Source: Bryoerythrophyllum caledonicum
Lineage: Eukaryota > Streptophyta > Bryopsida > Pottiales > Pottiaceae
Assembly: GCA_963971425.1 (NCBI GenBank)
Contig: OZ020517.1
Span: 11,038,501 to 11,102,500 of the forward strand
Reading direction: 5' to 3'
Length of the DNA stretch: 64,000 nucleotides
Shown here: in pieces, positions 1 to 12,219 of the stretch
Numbering within the stretch: the first letter of the stretch is position 1
How the letters are laid out: each line of letters starts with the position of its first letter
Program-made: the position numbers and the translations under genes
The notes under the pieces: model-generated
Told to the model about the DNA's origin: nothing
What the model saw: only the letters and a program-made list of their open reading frames with translations
The model's database searches: none

Positions 1-135
1 GCGCTGGGGAGAGTAGGCAGGGTGGACGCCGCCTTTGAGCTCTTGGAGGAGATGAGCAGCATGGGCCTCAAGCTCAGCCCCAGGACGTACAGTAATCTGG
101 TGCGGAAGCTGCAGGAGTGGGGTGAACGTGCCTGA
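1..135 (+). CDS. Pentatricopeptide repeat (PPR) protein, C-terminal end (partial)
   Basis: The window opens inside an open frame that ends at TGA 133-135. The 44 visible residues have the helix-turn-helix spacing of a PPR motif: GRVDAAFELLEEM, then a short linker, then LSPRTYSNLVRKL, finishing with a short tail. PPR proteins bind RNA in plastids or mitochondria, where they guide processing, editing or stabilisation. No DYW or E domain follows, so this looks like a P-class protein, though one motif cannot settle that. The codons are GC-rich compared with the AT-rich DNA downstream. The gene starts before the window, so its target and organelle cannot be inferred. Confidence 0.8.
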   Translation, partial: ALGRVGRVDAAFELLEEMSSMGLKLSPRTYSNLVRKLQEWGERA

Positions 136-190
136 AAAGTGAGGCTTGGGACAGAATCTCTAATGATATCTGCCATTCAAGAGCAAGCTT

Positions 191-383
191 CCTCAGGTTC
201 TGGAATCCTTGAGATTTGCTTCAGGTTCTGGAAACCATGAGATTTGCTTCAGGTTCTGGAGACCATGAGATTCGCTTCAGGTTCTGGAATCCTTGAGATT
301 TGGCTTCAGGTTCTGGAAACCTTGAATTTGGCTTCAGGTTCTGGAAACCTTGAAATTTGCTTCGGGTTCTGGAAACCTTGAGA
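191..383. repeat. 28-30 bp minisatellite, about 7 copies
   Basis: A unit close to CTTCAGGTTCTGGAAACCTT plus GAGATTTG repeats head to tail just downstream of the PPR stop codon. Copies vary at a few bases (ATCC/ACC, GAGATT/GAATT). Minus-strand frames through it give an artificial PEPEA-rich peptide. It lies in or near the PPR 3' UTR. Confidence 0.85.
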
Positions 384-1526
384 AGCTTGGGCGTGTGTTG
401 GAGAGGAGGAACCAATTCAAGGACAGACTTGAACCATTTCCAGGTGAGGTTGTTTTTCCCATGGGGAGTAGCTGAAGGAGTGGGGAGTAACTGACGAGTG
501 TGCACTTTCCCTGAGTCATGATTTGATGCGTTGTATGACTAACTTCAACATGATGCTGATTTCACCGCTTGATCCAGGCTCAAGTTCTGTATTCATCGAG
601 AGTTTTTTGGCGCTGTTCATTAACCAAACATGACCAGGAGAGTTTTCTACGTGAATCTTTGGGTGTGTTGTTTGAGCTCGCCACTGGTATGGAATATCTG
701 TTGCAGCCTCGGAAGTTGCGTCATAAGGATGCGCAGTTGCACTCCGATTTCTCTCGAAGGAGAAACCCTTCAACTCACAAGTGCACTCGACTGGAGATTC
801 TGGATCGAATTCTGCTTCTGGGATAATTTACTGCGCTACTCCGTAACTTGTTCTACGTCAAAGGCCAGGAAAGTGAGTTAAGGTGCTGTGATTACATAGT
901 TTTGGCCTAGAAATGAATTGTAACCTTTCCTTAAAGACTGGATCCTACTTTCTGAGATCTAGAAAAGGCTAATTTGTAACTTATGTATATTCATTTTTAC
1001 TATGCCATTTGTCGAAGGACAAAGTAGTGCATTTTGTGATAGTTTTGGCCCAGAAACATTGTTAGTTTTTTCCTGAAATAAACATACATGGGTAATACGT
1101 CATTCCTGGAACCCTATTGTGATCAATCACGCCACATTGGAGTTTTCCTGAAAGTCACCAAAATGTACCCCGAATCTTAGGGTCTTATGTTAGTAACCGG
1201 GACCACATGCACATGGTGTCTTGGCTTGGGAAAGGTTGGGGGAACTATTGGTCAACCCTTTGAGAACTTAGGGTACTATGGGGGAGCTTTAGCTTGCATG
1301 GGGTAGGGCCCAAGAACATTGATTGCAAAGCATTTCATTGGTGTAGAAAAAGTCGGAATGAAATTTCCTCATGCTCTCTTTCTTTCCGTTTATACATCTC
1401 ATACTGTCTGGCACCATACCCTTCAGGAAGCACTTTCAAGAAAACTCTATTCTCACTTCAAGATAGTCGAACCCAGAGGCAACCTTTCCAATGCAAAATC
1501 GAAGTAGACTGCTACATGCAGAGGAT
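384..1526. other. Intergenic, nothing recognised
   Basis: Short frames on both strands show no domain, splice pattern or repeat I can support. The composition is AT-rich and unremarkable. Confidence 0.5.
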
Positions 1527-1890
1527 ACCTAGGTGATATCCGTGTAGTGCCTAGGTGATATCATTTGGTACCCGTTGTGTCCAAAGCACTAGGATCTAAA
1601 ACTATAGTGTCCAAAGGTGACCACTTTGTAGGGTATCCTATATGGAAAGTGCACAAAAAAGTGCACATTGATCACTTTGCTGTGCGAATTGAATGTATAA
1701 TCGAGGATTGATGAGAACGTACCCTAAGCCATGGTCGCTATTGAACATAATTCATTTTAAATGGAGAGTTATCCAAAATTTTGGAAAATATAAACTTTTT
1801 GTCTAGGTGATTACCCATGTAATGTCAAGGTGCTACCCGTATAATGCCTAGGTGATATCCATGTAATACTTAGGTGATACCCATTGTATC
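1527..1890. repeat. Degenerate CCTAGGTGATA short repeats
   Basis: Two clusters (about 1527-1570 and 1803-1890) repeat a ~20-22 bp unit of the form CCTAGGTGATATCCATGTAA. The same motif recurs near 33610, upstream of the intact zinc-finger gene copy. This suggests the two loci share ancestry beyond the coding part. Confidence 0.6.
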
Positions 1891-1975
1891 GGAATCATTG
1901 TGTTAAAGAAAAATAATTCTTTTGACAAAGAGGTGTTGAAAGCGACCGCTAGGTACTTTTCTTTAGATGGTGTAA

Positions 1976-2101
1976 AAAGTTCCCAAGGAAACCAAGAGTT
2001 TTAATTGCGGATTCTGTTTCTGGAATATCACTTGTAAACAAGAGCTGCAACTCGGGCATTATTTCATGTGCAGAGTGGATTATGGTGACACCGGTGTGAA
2101 A
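1976..2101 (+). pseudogene. Broken copy of the 35.3-kb zinc-finger gene, left part
   Basis: This stretch matches 35449-35566 closely. It encodes the same CGFCFxNITCKQ...LGHYFMCR cysteine/histidine cluster as the intact gene at 35278-36132, with altered residues. It stops where the hAT element starts at 2102. The copy resumes at 7250 on the far side, so the insertion broke a once contiguous paralogue. The last eight bases, GTGTGAAA, are the target duplication. Confidence 0.8.
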
Positions 2102-2565
2102 CACTGTTTGGGGAGAATTTGAGCTGAAGGAGCTTTAATCCTCCATTTAAAAACTTCAACTAGTCATTGTTTGGATTCAACGGGCCATGGCTTGTTGCCA
2201 TTAACTTGCACCGGTTTTTTGCCTTTGGTTTGTAATTAGAACCGGTAAATTTCCTCTAAATTGCAATTTGAATCAGCCAAAAACCTGTTCAATCTTAGAT
2301 AAACCGGTTTTCCAATGTACTAAAATGATATCAATTGACAACATACTACGTAACTACAACATGTAATGGTCAACATACTACAACAATCATATCAACCACA
2401 ATAATTTATCCATGGCAGGAATTGAACCTGAAATTATCCATCAACCGGTTGATGCCCATGGATTTACTCTTCTATCATACCTAGGTCTTAATCAGCTCAT
2501 AAAGATAAGGCCACAGCATGATAAAAGAGTAATCTACCATACGATACTACATGCAAAAAAACTAA

Positions 2566-5500
2566 TCACACATTAGAATCAAAATAAAAAATATCTTCTT
2601 CACCTTGAAGAGGTGGACGGCCTGAAAGGTATTTTTCTGGATGAGAAAATAACCATCTAAACTTTGTGGAGTTCCTCCACAAAGCAATGGCCTCCATTAG
2701 TACATTATCTAGATCACCACAAACATCTTCCATAGCAACAAAAAAAAGAAGAACAAAAAGAAGAAGAAGAACGCCGGTCTCCGAAGGAGCCGGCGTGAAT
2801 AAAGTGTCTGTTCGTTCCACAACTAAGACCATGCCCACCGGACAAGGAATTAATAAACTGGAACTACTTCCCCCTCTCGAGGGTAGACACTATGTAACAG
2901 GTGACCAAATACCAACCAAGCACACAAACAACCAACGTAACAACTAACTAAGCAAGTCGCCAAAACCACAAAACCAACAAGTCAGGATAAGTCTGGGCGG
3001 AGAAGCATTTAAGGGGGGTCTTGTATATCGGGGAGGGCTTGGTTGTTTTCAATTTTACGTTTATGCAGCAAAATGGACATGGCATATTGAATAGCGATGG
3101 TGTTGATGTTTTTAAAGGTGGTTTTGGTTGTTTCAATGGGTATTTTGAAGGTATCTTCAAGAGTTTTCATAGATGGGATAAAGGTGGTGGCACGAGTGCC
3201 GGATGTGATAACAATAAGGGGGTCCACCTTCCATCCAATGGCAATGATGTCGTCTATGAGGGGTTGGTATTTGTCAATTTTGTTTTGGATTGTTTCCGGA
3301 GAAAATCTATCGTTGCAATATGTGAATTCAATGAATTGAATGGTGTAGTCTAGGTTAATGTGGTCGGGTGGCGGATCATTGTATGGTAAACCTCTAACAC
3401 ATAGCCTATTAGGATGTCCGCTTTGAGCCTAGAATTGCAGTGACATCTTTGGGTCACACATGAGCATGGAAGTAGGCAAGGGGGGACCGTATTTTCTTGT
3501 GGATTGTTATTAAAAGTGCCGGCGTTCATTAGTATAAAACATCTCGATTTATTGTAGGAGGTTATTAGTTTTCGGACTTCCCATACCGCTTTATTATGCC
3601 TTTTAACAATTAGAGAGTGTATGTGGTGGTTTTGGCATTTGAGTAGAACATGAAGCCATGTGTCGGGGTCTGTTGAGGGGCATATGGGGCATGTTATGGA
3701 TGGGTCCATAGCAACACGCATAATACACTCTAAATGTTTTGTGTCTAATTTATTGCGACTTTTAGTCTTGATACAATTTTGAATTGAAAAAGCACGCTCA
3801 CATTGAGCGGTACTAACTCATTGGACTCTAGCAATATCAACAAGAACACGAAGATTATTATATTTACCACAAAGAGATTGATTCCAATTTATGACAGACC
3901 ATATATCATTAAAACTTTTATCACGCCATTCCGTGGAAGCTTGAACTTTAAAGGCAAAAAACTCTCTTCTAATAGCATCAATATTCACCAAAGCACAAAA
4001 ATCTTTCCCATCTATTCTTTTATCGTTACCAAAATGATCACAAAGTCTTTCAAGCTCTGGAACACCCCAATTAGCCATACCAACTTGTCTTGAGGGCAAT
4101 TCAACATGATTTAGAGCTTTAAAACTACTAACAATGTCATTATCTTTAAAAACGATTTTCTAACCCTTTGCAAATCTCCTCAGCAAAAGATACTTGAAAA
4201 ATGATAGCTTCGATTAGATCAGCTCTAGTTCTATCTCTAATAATAAGTATATCATGAAATTTATTTCCCCTAATTTCATAAGATAACCTCCTCAAATACC
4301 CACCTGGAGGACCAAATTCAGGGATTTTGTGGTAACCGGTCTCTTCATTAAAAGTGAATACATTTAAATCAGTAGATTCAATAATAAATAACATTTTGAT
4401 AGATGTAATTTCAGCTTTAACCAAAGCACTAACACTGCTGATATCTTCAAACTTGTATTGAAAAATTTTGCTCAAAATTGGCAAGCTATGTAAAATGTCA
4501 GCCAAGAAATACAAACAATAAATATGTTTAAAATTCCTAAATCGAGTGAAACTTGAGTCATTATTCCCATCACCATTCTCAACATTTTCAAAATAAGTTA
4601 AGACACTTTCTAAGGTATCACACAAAGTGGTAATTGATTGCCACCTAGACAACCATCGAATTTTTTGATATCTCTTTAATGATTTTTGTGCATCATTTAA
4701 TTCTACTTGTAATTCAGCAAGTTTACATTTAGCCTTCGTGGATCTTTTAAAATGGGCTGCGGTATCATTTATCAAAGTATGAATCAAAGTTGATAAAGTT
4801 TTGCAAGGTCCACTCTTAGCAGCATCCAATGAGCCAAGATTAGTCCTATGTGCAACACAATAGATACTCAATAGAAATGGATTTACCTTGCTTTTCAGAC
4901 GTGCTGCCACTCCAGTGTAATTTCCGGTCATCACAACAGCTCCATCTGAACCAAACCCAATAATCTATCCAAATCCAATCCCCACTGCTTGAAACATATT
5001 AATAATAAATCATAAATGATAGCAGCATCCTTTTTTTCTTCAGGGGTGTGAAGCAAGCCAAGAAAACCACAAACAGGCACACCATCTTCAAGAAAGGTTG
5101 CAAATACAACAAATGACCTAGTAGATTCATCAATCATAATGCCAAAAAAATGAGAATCCCTAATTCTATCAAACATTTTTCTTTGAAGAACACTAGATAT
5201 AGACACTACCATGTCCGCACAAGCTTTATCATCATGATACAACTTATTAGTTATTGTAGCATTTACTGACAACAACAATTGGCACAAAGAAGTGAGCTTA
5301 CTAAATGGAATAGCTCTTTGCCCACATAATAGGCAATTTTAGAAAGAGACATCAGCGCTTCACCACAGGTTCTTATAGATTGTGATACGATCTTCTCCAT
5401 TCTTTTGCTCCTACTTTGTACTGCCCACGCCAATTTCTTGTGCTCCCCCATGTTGGCATGATTATGAAGGGTTGAAGCCTTGAAATTTGTGGATCCCAAT

Positions 5501-5766
5501 GTTGCAAATGTACCCTTACCTCCACATTCTTTACAAATGAAACAATACATTACTCCTAATTCATTATTGAATTGCAACCAATCATAATCTTGCAACCACT
5601 TTTCTTTCCATAACAACAGGCTAGCAGTTGTGAATTTGTTGTTAGCACTTGATGAGTTAGAGTTACTTGAACTTTAGGCATTTACAACATGGACTAGTTC
5701 TAATGCTGGTTCTAATGCTCTTTGATAAAATCCAGCCAAAGTCCTATGTCGTTTGTTGGCTGCCAT
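2566..5766 (-). pseudogene. hAT transposase pseudogene (TTF/zf-BED-like N-terminus, hAT dimerisation C-terminus)
   Basis: Starting at ATG 5766-5764 (MAANKRHRTLAGFY), the frame gives a cysteine/histidine N-terminal region (CFICKECGGKG...HNHANMGEHKKL) of the kind found in plant TTF/zinc-finger hAT proteins. The RNase-H-like core follows (GIMIDESTR, then SDGAVVM and YCVAHRTNL), then the dimerisation region (QCERAFSIQNCIKTKSRNKL, HPEKYLSG). An in-frame TAA interrupts the N-terminus, a one-base shift lies near 4965 before SDGAVVM, stops occur near 4146 and 3816, and a 964-bp LINE sits in the last exon. Reading resumes across the LINE at 2728 and ends at 2566. The family is clear; the gene is dead. 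Confidence 0.85.
2741..3704 (-). mobile_element. 5'-truncated LINE insertion (3' end only)
   Basis: The insert lies between two copies of a perfect 12-bp duplication, TCCATAGCAACA on the plus strand (2729-2740 and 3705-3716). On the minus strand it encodes the LINE C-terminus with its CPIC...H...C cluster (residues such as DPDTWLHVLLKCQNHH), then a 3' UTR, a GC-rich hairpin (ACGCCGG...CCGGCGT) and a TTC-rich tail next to the duplication. It is nearly identical in layout to the LINE 3' end at 31380-32380. The abrupt 5' end within the coding region is typical of incomplete target-primed reverse transcription. Confidence 0.93.
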
Positions 5767-6621
5767 CTAGACCTGAAAATTACAAAGACCACATAACATT
5801 AGTAAAAACAACACAACAAACCTAGAAGCAAAAGATCAATACAAGAGCATGAACATAACAGCAATAGCTCAACCATAAAAATTTAACATAACAATAAGAG
5901 CTCAAGAAATTCAGCAGTGAAAAAAGATCACAACAGTAACAAATCAACACATCCAGAAAAAAAAACCATACATATCATCATTCCAACAACATTCAAATCA
6001 TCACAATAACATATAAATAAAAGCAATAGCAAAAAAACAACATACACACCAAAAATTATCACAGACCACTACAACAACGCTCAACATCAAAGAATATTTA
6101 CAACAACAACAAACACAACCAACAAAAAAACGACATACATATCATCATTATGAATATGAGACACACCTGATGTAGTGATCCATTACGACAATGTTTGAAG
6201 TCGTCGCGATGGCGATAGCAATGACAAAGAGCTTGCACTCCAGAATTTTGATCAGCGTCGGCACCTCCGGTTGTCGTTCAAGAACAGCAGCTGCAGCAAA
6301 CAACAACAACAACAATCGTAGAAGAGTTGTCAGCATCAGATTAGCAACAAAAAAGAGGGTGCCAGAAGTTGAAACCCTAGTCACCTAACCGCCCTGAAAA
6401 CTTCAAGACTGGAACGAATGAGAGGCGAGAGTGGAGAGAGCCCAACTTGGAGAGTCGAAAGCAGGTGAGTGGAGGCGGGCGATGAGTCGTGAGTGAGCAG
6501 CATGTGAGCCTGCGAGGAGGCGGGTGAGGAGGTGTGCGCAATTGAAGCGTGTTCGTTGGGGAGCGTTGGATGGGCCTGCGTTGCTCCGAGGAGGCGCTCG
6601 TTGGGGCTTGGACGAGCCTGC

Positions 6622-6835
6622 GAGGCGAGACTGTGAGAGAGCATGCGAGCAGCGAGACTACGAGACTCGAGAGTGCGAGCAGCGAGACTAAGGCAGGCTG
6701 CGGGCAGAGTCAGGTGCTACTGCGGACGTGAAACCGGTGCCTCAGTGTTACTGCGGGCAAAAAAACCAACATACACACCGCAGCGAGACTGCGAGAGTAG
6801 CGACCACCGAGACCAGCGGGAGTAGCGACTGAGGC
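6622..6835. repeat. GCGAGACT-rich GC repeat region inside the hAT
   Basis: Short units such as GCGAGACTACGAG and GAGCAGCGAGACT recur at irregular spacing in a GC-rich stretch upstream of the transposase. This could be the element's promoter or leader region. The adjoining 5767-6180 is A-rich and noncoding. Confidence 0.5.
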
Positions 6836-7249
6836 GGCACAGGGTAGCCGACAGCTCGGCGAGGCACAAGCCGTTGGAATCAATTTCGGGAATCGGATTC
6901 GGCGTTCAGGGCCCAGGCTAAACCACGCACCGCACTGTGACTCCCACCCAGCTGGCCCAGCCTGTAAACCCTAAGCGAGTCTCCAACGGCCTGTGCCTTT
7001 GCACTATTTAGACTTAAAAAATCCGGGGAGTACATAATTGTACCGGATGATATCCGCCTTAAGATGATACCAACCGGTCAAAATCTGGCATCCTCACATT
7101 CCATCCAGCATAATATCCGGCACCCTCACATGGTCCAATTTTTTTTCTCAAGGCACCGGTTTCACGTCCGATACTTTCCCAGTTCAACCGGTTTTCAAGC
7201 AAATCAACTGGCCGCCATTACAGTGAACCCCGATTCTCCTCGGACATTG

Positions 7250-7304
7250 GTGTGAAACAAGAAGCAAAAGTTTTTGAATGTGCCAACGCGCCTATTGTTG
7301 TATA
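7250..7304 (+). pseudogene. Broken copy of the 35.3-kb zinc-finger gene, right part
   Basis: After the hAT and its target duplication the sequence continues as AACAAGAAGCAAAAGTTTTT and so on, matching 35570-35620 of the intact gene (AACAAGAAGTCTTCAAATGT). About 55 bp remain before a MITE cuts the match. Confidence 0.7.
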
Positions 7305-7515
7305 AGGTAAAGCCCCCCTAAAACCGACAAGTTAAGGAATGTGCATTTATGGAGAAAGGAAATATTTATACTATTATTTTCCAGAGATAGCCAATAGAAT
7401 TACAATTCCAACCCAAGTGATTTCATATTTTTTTGACGAAAATTGAATTACTAATGAATTTTCAAATTGTGCAGCTATTTTTTTGATTGAAAACTGAATT
7501 AGTTATGAATTTTCA
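7305..7515. mobile_element. Partial MITE (same family as 37018-37369)
   Basis: This begins AGGTAAAGCCCCCCTAAAAC after a TA and follows the MITE at 37018 for about 210 bp, including the CCGACAAGTTAAGGAATGTG segment. The right half and right TIR are missing. It stops abruptly at the ~1-kb repeat array. Confidence 0.75.
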
Positions 7516-10500
7516 AATCCCCCCCGATGGAGGCTATCCTAAGCCCTTGGAAGAGGTTGAGTGACATCATTGACTTTGGTCAATTTACCCGAGGGTAAAC
7601 AATCGTCCGCTACCCCGGCGAACCGCCCGGCACACGGCGTCAAGCGTCCACCATTCGAGGCGACCGTGCTGCGGACGGCCATTCCGTTCGCAAGAGCGAC
7701 CGCACAGCCGTCATTTTGGGCGGACCGCTGGGCCGTCTGCTTACGGCTTCCGCCGACCGCCTCGGCCGTTCGCGCGGCAAACGGCCCTCTTCTAACTGAG
7801 CGGCTGACCGTCGGGCTATCGCGGTTTCCTGGTCCGGTCCGCTGATCGCTCCCCCGAACTCGTCCGCTGGTAGATGACATCCTCCAATCTTGGGTGTAGC
7901 CATAGCATGCTCCACCTGCGTCTAGGCTTTATTCGACTACTAAACAACACAACTTCATTCCTTATTCAAACCCATTGTTCGAACGGTTGGATGGAATTGA
8001 GAGTCCTTTAGTGTGCCAAATCAGGTGAGATACAAAGTTCAAAGTATGTATCATCTAAAAAACTGTACAGAATATCAACTTTGGCGCCTTTGTAAAATAC
8101 AAACCAAGCGTGCACTCAGAGACTCAAATGGGTTAAAACTTAATACAACAAGGCACAACATCCACAGAGAGATCAACAACCTTTAGCAAGAGTTGGACTA
8201 TCAAGTCAAGAGATACAATAACAAAGGCAAATATGGCAGCCTTTCTCCAATCTCTAGCTGCAAGAAAACGACCCGACGGTACCCAAGAAGAGTACTCGAG
8301 AGGCTGCGCCAAGAAGAACCTCTCGATGCTGCTGGAGGCACACAAGTGATAACCTAGTGCACAGGAAAATGTTAATTCTTAGTGATTTCAAATTTCAGCC
8401 TCGATGAGCTCTTGTGTTGTTTTCAAAGGCTCTACGATTGTTAACAGAAACTTTTGTGGTGCTCTTGAAATTCAGAGTTGTCAGGACGCTCGACGTCCAT
8501 GACGTCCGGTCTTCTGAACAAATGATGTCTTCGGCCCGAGGAAGACGTCCGGTGACATCATTGACTTTGGTCAGTTTATCCGCGTGTAAACAATCGTTCG
8601 CTATCCTGTCCGATCGTCTCGCAGACCGCGTCGGGCGTCCACCATTGGAGGCGACCGCGCTACGGATGGCCATTCGTCCGCTAGGGCGATTGCACGGCCG
8701 TCATTTTGGGCGGACCACTGAGCCGTTTGCTAACGACGTTCGCCGTCCGCCGAGGCCGACCGCTCGGCCGTTCGCGCGGCAAATGGCCCTCTTCTAACTG
8801 CGCGGTTGACCGTCGGGCTATCGCGGTTTCGTGGTCCGGTCCGCTAATCGCTCCCCCGAACTCGTCCGCTGGTAGATGAAATCCTCCCGTCTTGGGTGTA
8901 GCCATAGCGTGCTGCACCTGCGTCTAGGCTTTGTTCGACTTCTAAGGACCACAACTTCATTCCATATTTGAACCCATTGTTTGAACCGTTGGATGTCACT
9001 GGGAGTCCTCTTAATGTGCCAAATCAGGTGAGATACAAAGTCCAAAGTATATATTATCTGAAAAATTGTACAGAATATCAACTTTGGCGCCTTTGTAAAA
9101 TACAAACCAAGCATGCACTCAGGGACTCAAATGGGATAATACAACAAGGCACAACATCCACAGAGAGATCAACAACCTTCAACAAGAGTTGCACCATCAA
9201 GTCAAGAGCTACAATTAGAACGGCGAATATGGCAACCTTACTCCAATCTCCAGTTGCAAGGGTGCGGCCCGACGGTACCCGAGAGGCTGTGCCAAGAAGA
9301 ACTTCTCAATGTTGCTGGAGGTACAAAAGTGATCATATAGTGCAAAGAAAAATTGTAATTCTTAGTGATTTCAAATTTCAGCCTGGATGAGCTCTTCTGT
9401 TACTTACAAAGGCTCTTCGATTGTTAACAGAGGCTTTTGTGCTGCTCTAGAAATTCAGAGTTGTCAGGACGCTTGACATCCATGATGTCCGGTCTTCCGA
9501 ACAAAGGACGTCTTCGGCCCCAGGAAGACGTCCGTTAACATCATTGACTTTGGTCAGTTTACCCAGGGGTAAACAGCCGTCCACTATCTGGACCGACCGC
9601 GTGGCAGACGGCGTCGGACGTCCACAATTGGAGGCGACCGCGCTGCGGACGGCCATTCTGTCTGCAAGGGCGACCGCACGACCGTCATTTTGGGCCGACT
9701 GCCCGGCCGTTCGCACGGCAAACGACCCTCTTCTTACTGCACGGATGACCGTCCGGCTATTGCCGTTTTGTAATCCGGTCCGCCGATCGCTCCTTCGAAC
9801 TCGTCTGCTCGTAGATGACATCCTCCCGTCTTGGGTGTAGCCATAGCATGCTGCACCTGCGTCTAGGCTTTGTTCGACTTCTAAGGACCACAACTTCATT
9901 CCATATTTGAACCCATTGTTTGAACCGTTGGATGTAATTGGGAGTCCTCTTAATGTGCCAAATTAGGTAAGATACAAAGTCCAAGGTATGTATCATCTAA
10001 AAAACTGTACAGAATATCAACTTTGGCGCGTTTTTAAAATACAAACCAAGCGTGCACTTAGAGACTCGAATGGGTTAATACAACAAGGCACAACATCCAC
10101 AGAGAGATCAACAATCTTCAGCAAGAGTTGCACCATCAAGTCAAGAGCTACAATTAGAATGGCGAATATGGCAGCCTTACTCCAATCTCCAGCTACAAGG
10201 GCGGGGCCCGACGGTACGCGAGAAGACTACCCGAGAGGCTGTGCCAAGAAGAACTTCTCAATGTTGTTGGAGGCACACAAGTGATAACCTAGTGCACAGA
10301 AAAATGTTACTTCTTAGTGATTTCAAATTTCAGCCTAGATGAGCTCTTGTGTTGTTTTCAAAGGCTCTACGATTGTTAACAGAAACTTTTGTGCTATTCT
10401 TGAAATTCAGAGTTGTCAGGACGCTCGACGTCCATGACGTCTGGTCTTCCGGACGAAGTACGTCTTCGGCCCCAGGAAGACGTCCGGTGACATCATTGAC

Positions 10501-11614
10501 TTTGGTCAGTTTACCCGCGTGTAAACAATCGTTCGCTATCCCGACCGACCGTTTGGCAAAGTGCGTTGGGCGTCCACCATTGGAGGCGACGGTGCTGCGG
10601 ACGGCCATTCCGTCCGCAAGGGCGACCGCACGGCCGTCATTTTGGGCAGACCGTTGGGCCGTCTGCTTACGGCGTCTGCCATCCACCACGGCCGACTGCC
10701 CAGCCGTTCGCGCGACAAACGGCCCTCTTCTAATTGCACGGCTAACCGTCGGGCTATTGCCGTTTTGTGGTCCGGTCCGTTGATCGCTCCTCCAAACTCG
10801 TCTATTGGTAGATGACATCCTCCCGTCTTGGGTGTAGCCATAGCCTCTACACCTGCGTCTAGGCTTTGTTCGACTTCTAAGGACCACAACTTCATTCCAT
10901 ATTTGAACCCATTGTTTGAACCGTTGGATGTAATTGGGAGTCCTCTTAATGTGCCAAATTAGGTGAGATACAAAGTCCAAGGTATGTATCATCTAAAAAA
11001 CTGTACAGAATATCAACTTTGGCGCCTTTTTGAAATACAAACCAAGCGTGCACTCAGAGACTCAAATGGGTTAGTACAACAAGGCACAACATCCACAGAG
11101 AGATCAACAATCTTCAGCAAGAGTTGCACCATCAAGTCAAGAGCTACAATTAGAACGGCGAATATGGCAGCCTTACTCCAATCTCCAGCTACAAGGGTGG
11201 GGCCCGACGGTACGCGAGAAGACTACCCGAGTGGTTGTGCCAAGAAGAACTTCTCAATGTTGTTGGAGGCACACAAATGATAACCTAGTGCACCGAAAAA
11301 TGTTACTTCTTAGTGATTTCAAATTTCAGCCTAGATGAGCTCTTGTGTTGTTTTCGAAGGCTCTTCGATTGTTAACAGAGGCTTTTGTGCTGCTCTTGAA
11401 ATTCAGAGTTGTCACGACGCTCGATGTCCATGACGTCTGGTCTTTCGGACGAAGGACGCCTTCGGCCCCAAGAAGACGTCCGGTGACATCATTGACTTTG
11501 GTCAGATACCCGGGTGTAAACAACTGTCCGCTACCTCGACGAAGTGCCTGGCAAACGGCATCCGACATCCACTATTAGAAGCGACCGCGCTGCGGACGGC
11601 CATTCCGTCCGCAA
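7516..11614. repeat. Tandem array of ~1-kb GC-rich units (four complete plus partial)
   Basis: The phrase ACATCATTGACTTTGGTCA occurs at 7564, 8555, 9538, 10490 and 11486, giving periods of 991, 983, 952 and 996 bp. Each unit holds a GC-rich half full of CGGACG/CCGTCC motifs, then an AT-richer half with a conserved TTCGACTTCTAAGGACCACA and CATCCACAGAGAGATCAACA. Long frames on both strands shift between copies and carry no domain, so I treat the array as noncoding. Its source (satellite, or repeated retroelement UTR) is not clear. Confidence 0.85.
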
Positions 11615-12142
11615 GGGGAGCGCTGTCGTGTTGTAAATTAATATATTGTGTGAAAACATTAAAGATGTTGCCTTGGACATCGGATAGAATATGAGGAGAA
11701 AGATACAAAAGGTTGGGGTCGTGGAGAAATCCACGGTTTGGTTCAATGGGGGATAACCGGAGCTTATTAGTATAACTTGGAAGCTTGCATCTTGTCACTG
11801 TAGCTCAGGGAAGCGTAGGTGGCCAGTTGGCTGCTTATTTCCTACTTTCACTAGCAAGTACCAAGTTGCAACTATCCAAGCCGTTCAACGAGTTTGATAA
11901 AGCTCGAACCCGGAACCGGCAGGCAACAATCAACGGACCTTGACAGCCAACCAAGTCCGCAACTTGGCGACCATTAGTGGACTTAAGGCGGCTTTATACA
12001 ACTGTTGAGGGACTGTACAATGTCGCGACCTTGTCCTTTAGCCACATCTTTTGATGCGGGCAACTTTTAGTTTAAATAGAATTATTTATGGCTATTTGAG
12101 TAATTCAATGAAGGCAAGCTTCTTAAAGAAGTTACTGAGAGA

Positions 12143-12149
12143 TATAAAA
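12143..12149 (+). promoter_or_regulatory. TATA box candidate for the 12220 gene
   Basis: TATAAAA in GAGATATAAAAAGGAAGATA lies 71 bp upstream of the ATG at 12220, a suitable distance for a short 5' UTR. It is the only clear TATA-like motif just before this frame. Confidence 0.5.
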
Positions 12150-12219
12150 AGGAAGATAGTTTCTTTGCCTCACATGTTTTGCTTCAAGCCAATAGCTTGG
12201 GTTGCTTAGAGTTGATAGT

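Larger units (their letters stand above)
2102..7249 (-). mobile_element. hAT-superfamily DNA transposon (degenerate), nested LINE inside
   Basis: The ends form imperfect inverted repeats: CACTGTTTGGGGAGAAT on the left, and CAATGTCCGAGGAGAAT when the right end is read inward (13 of 17 bases agree). Both sides are flanked by the 8-bp duplication GTGTGAAA (2094-2101 and 7250-7257), the size expected for hAT. The transposase is on the minus strand. ACCGGT-containing motifs cluster near both ends (about 2213, 2241, 2312; 7073, 7152, 7188) and could be transposase sites. The element inserted into a zinc-finger gene copy. The transposase is broken, so this copy is not autonomous. Confidence 0.88.

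Noticed and set aside
221..519. Minus-strand frames with SRFPEPEA repeats
   Set aside because: They are translations of the 28-bp minisatellite, with no independent coding evidence.
2410..2460. tRNA-like GGTTCAATTCCTGCC on the minus strand
   Set aside because: It lacks a matching A box and stems, and lies in the hAT 3' region.
7539..11280. Many 80-220 residue frames on both strands of the ~1-kb repeats
   Set aside because: They follow the repeat, shift frame between copies and show no domain. High GC content lowers stop frequency.
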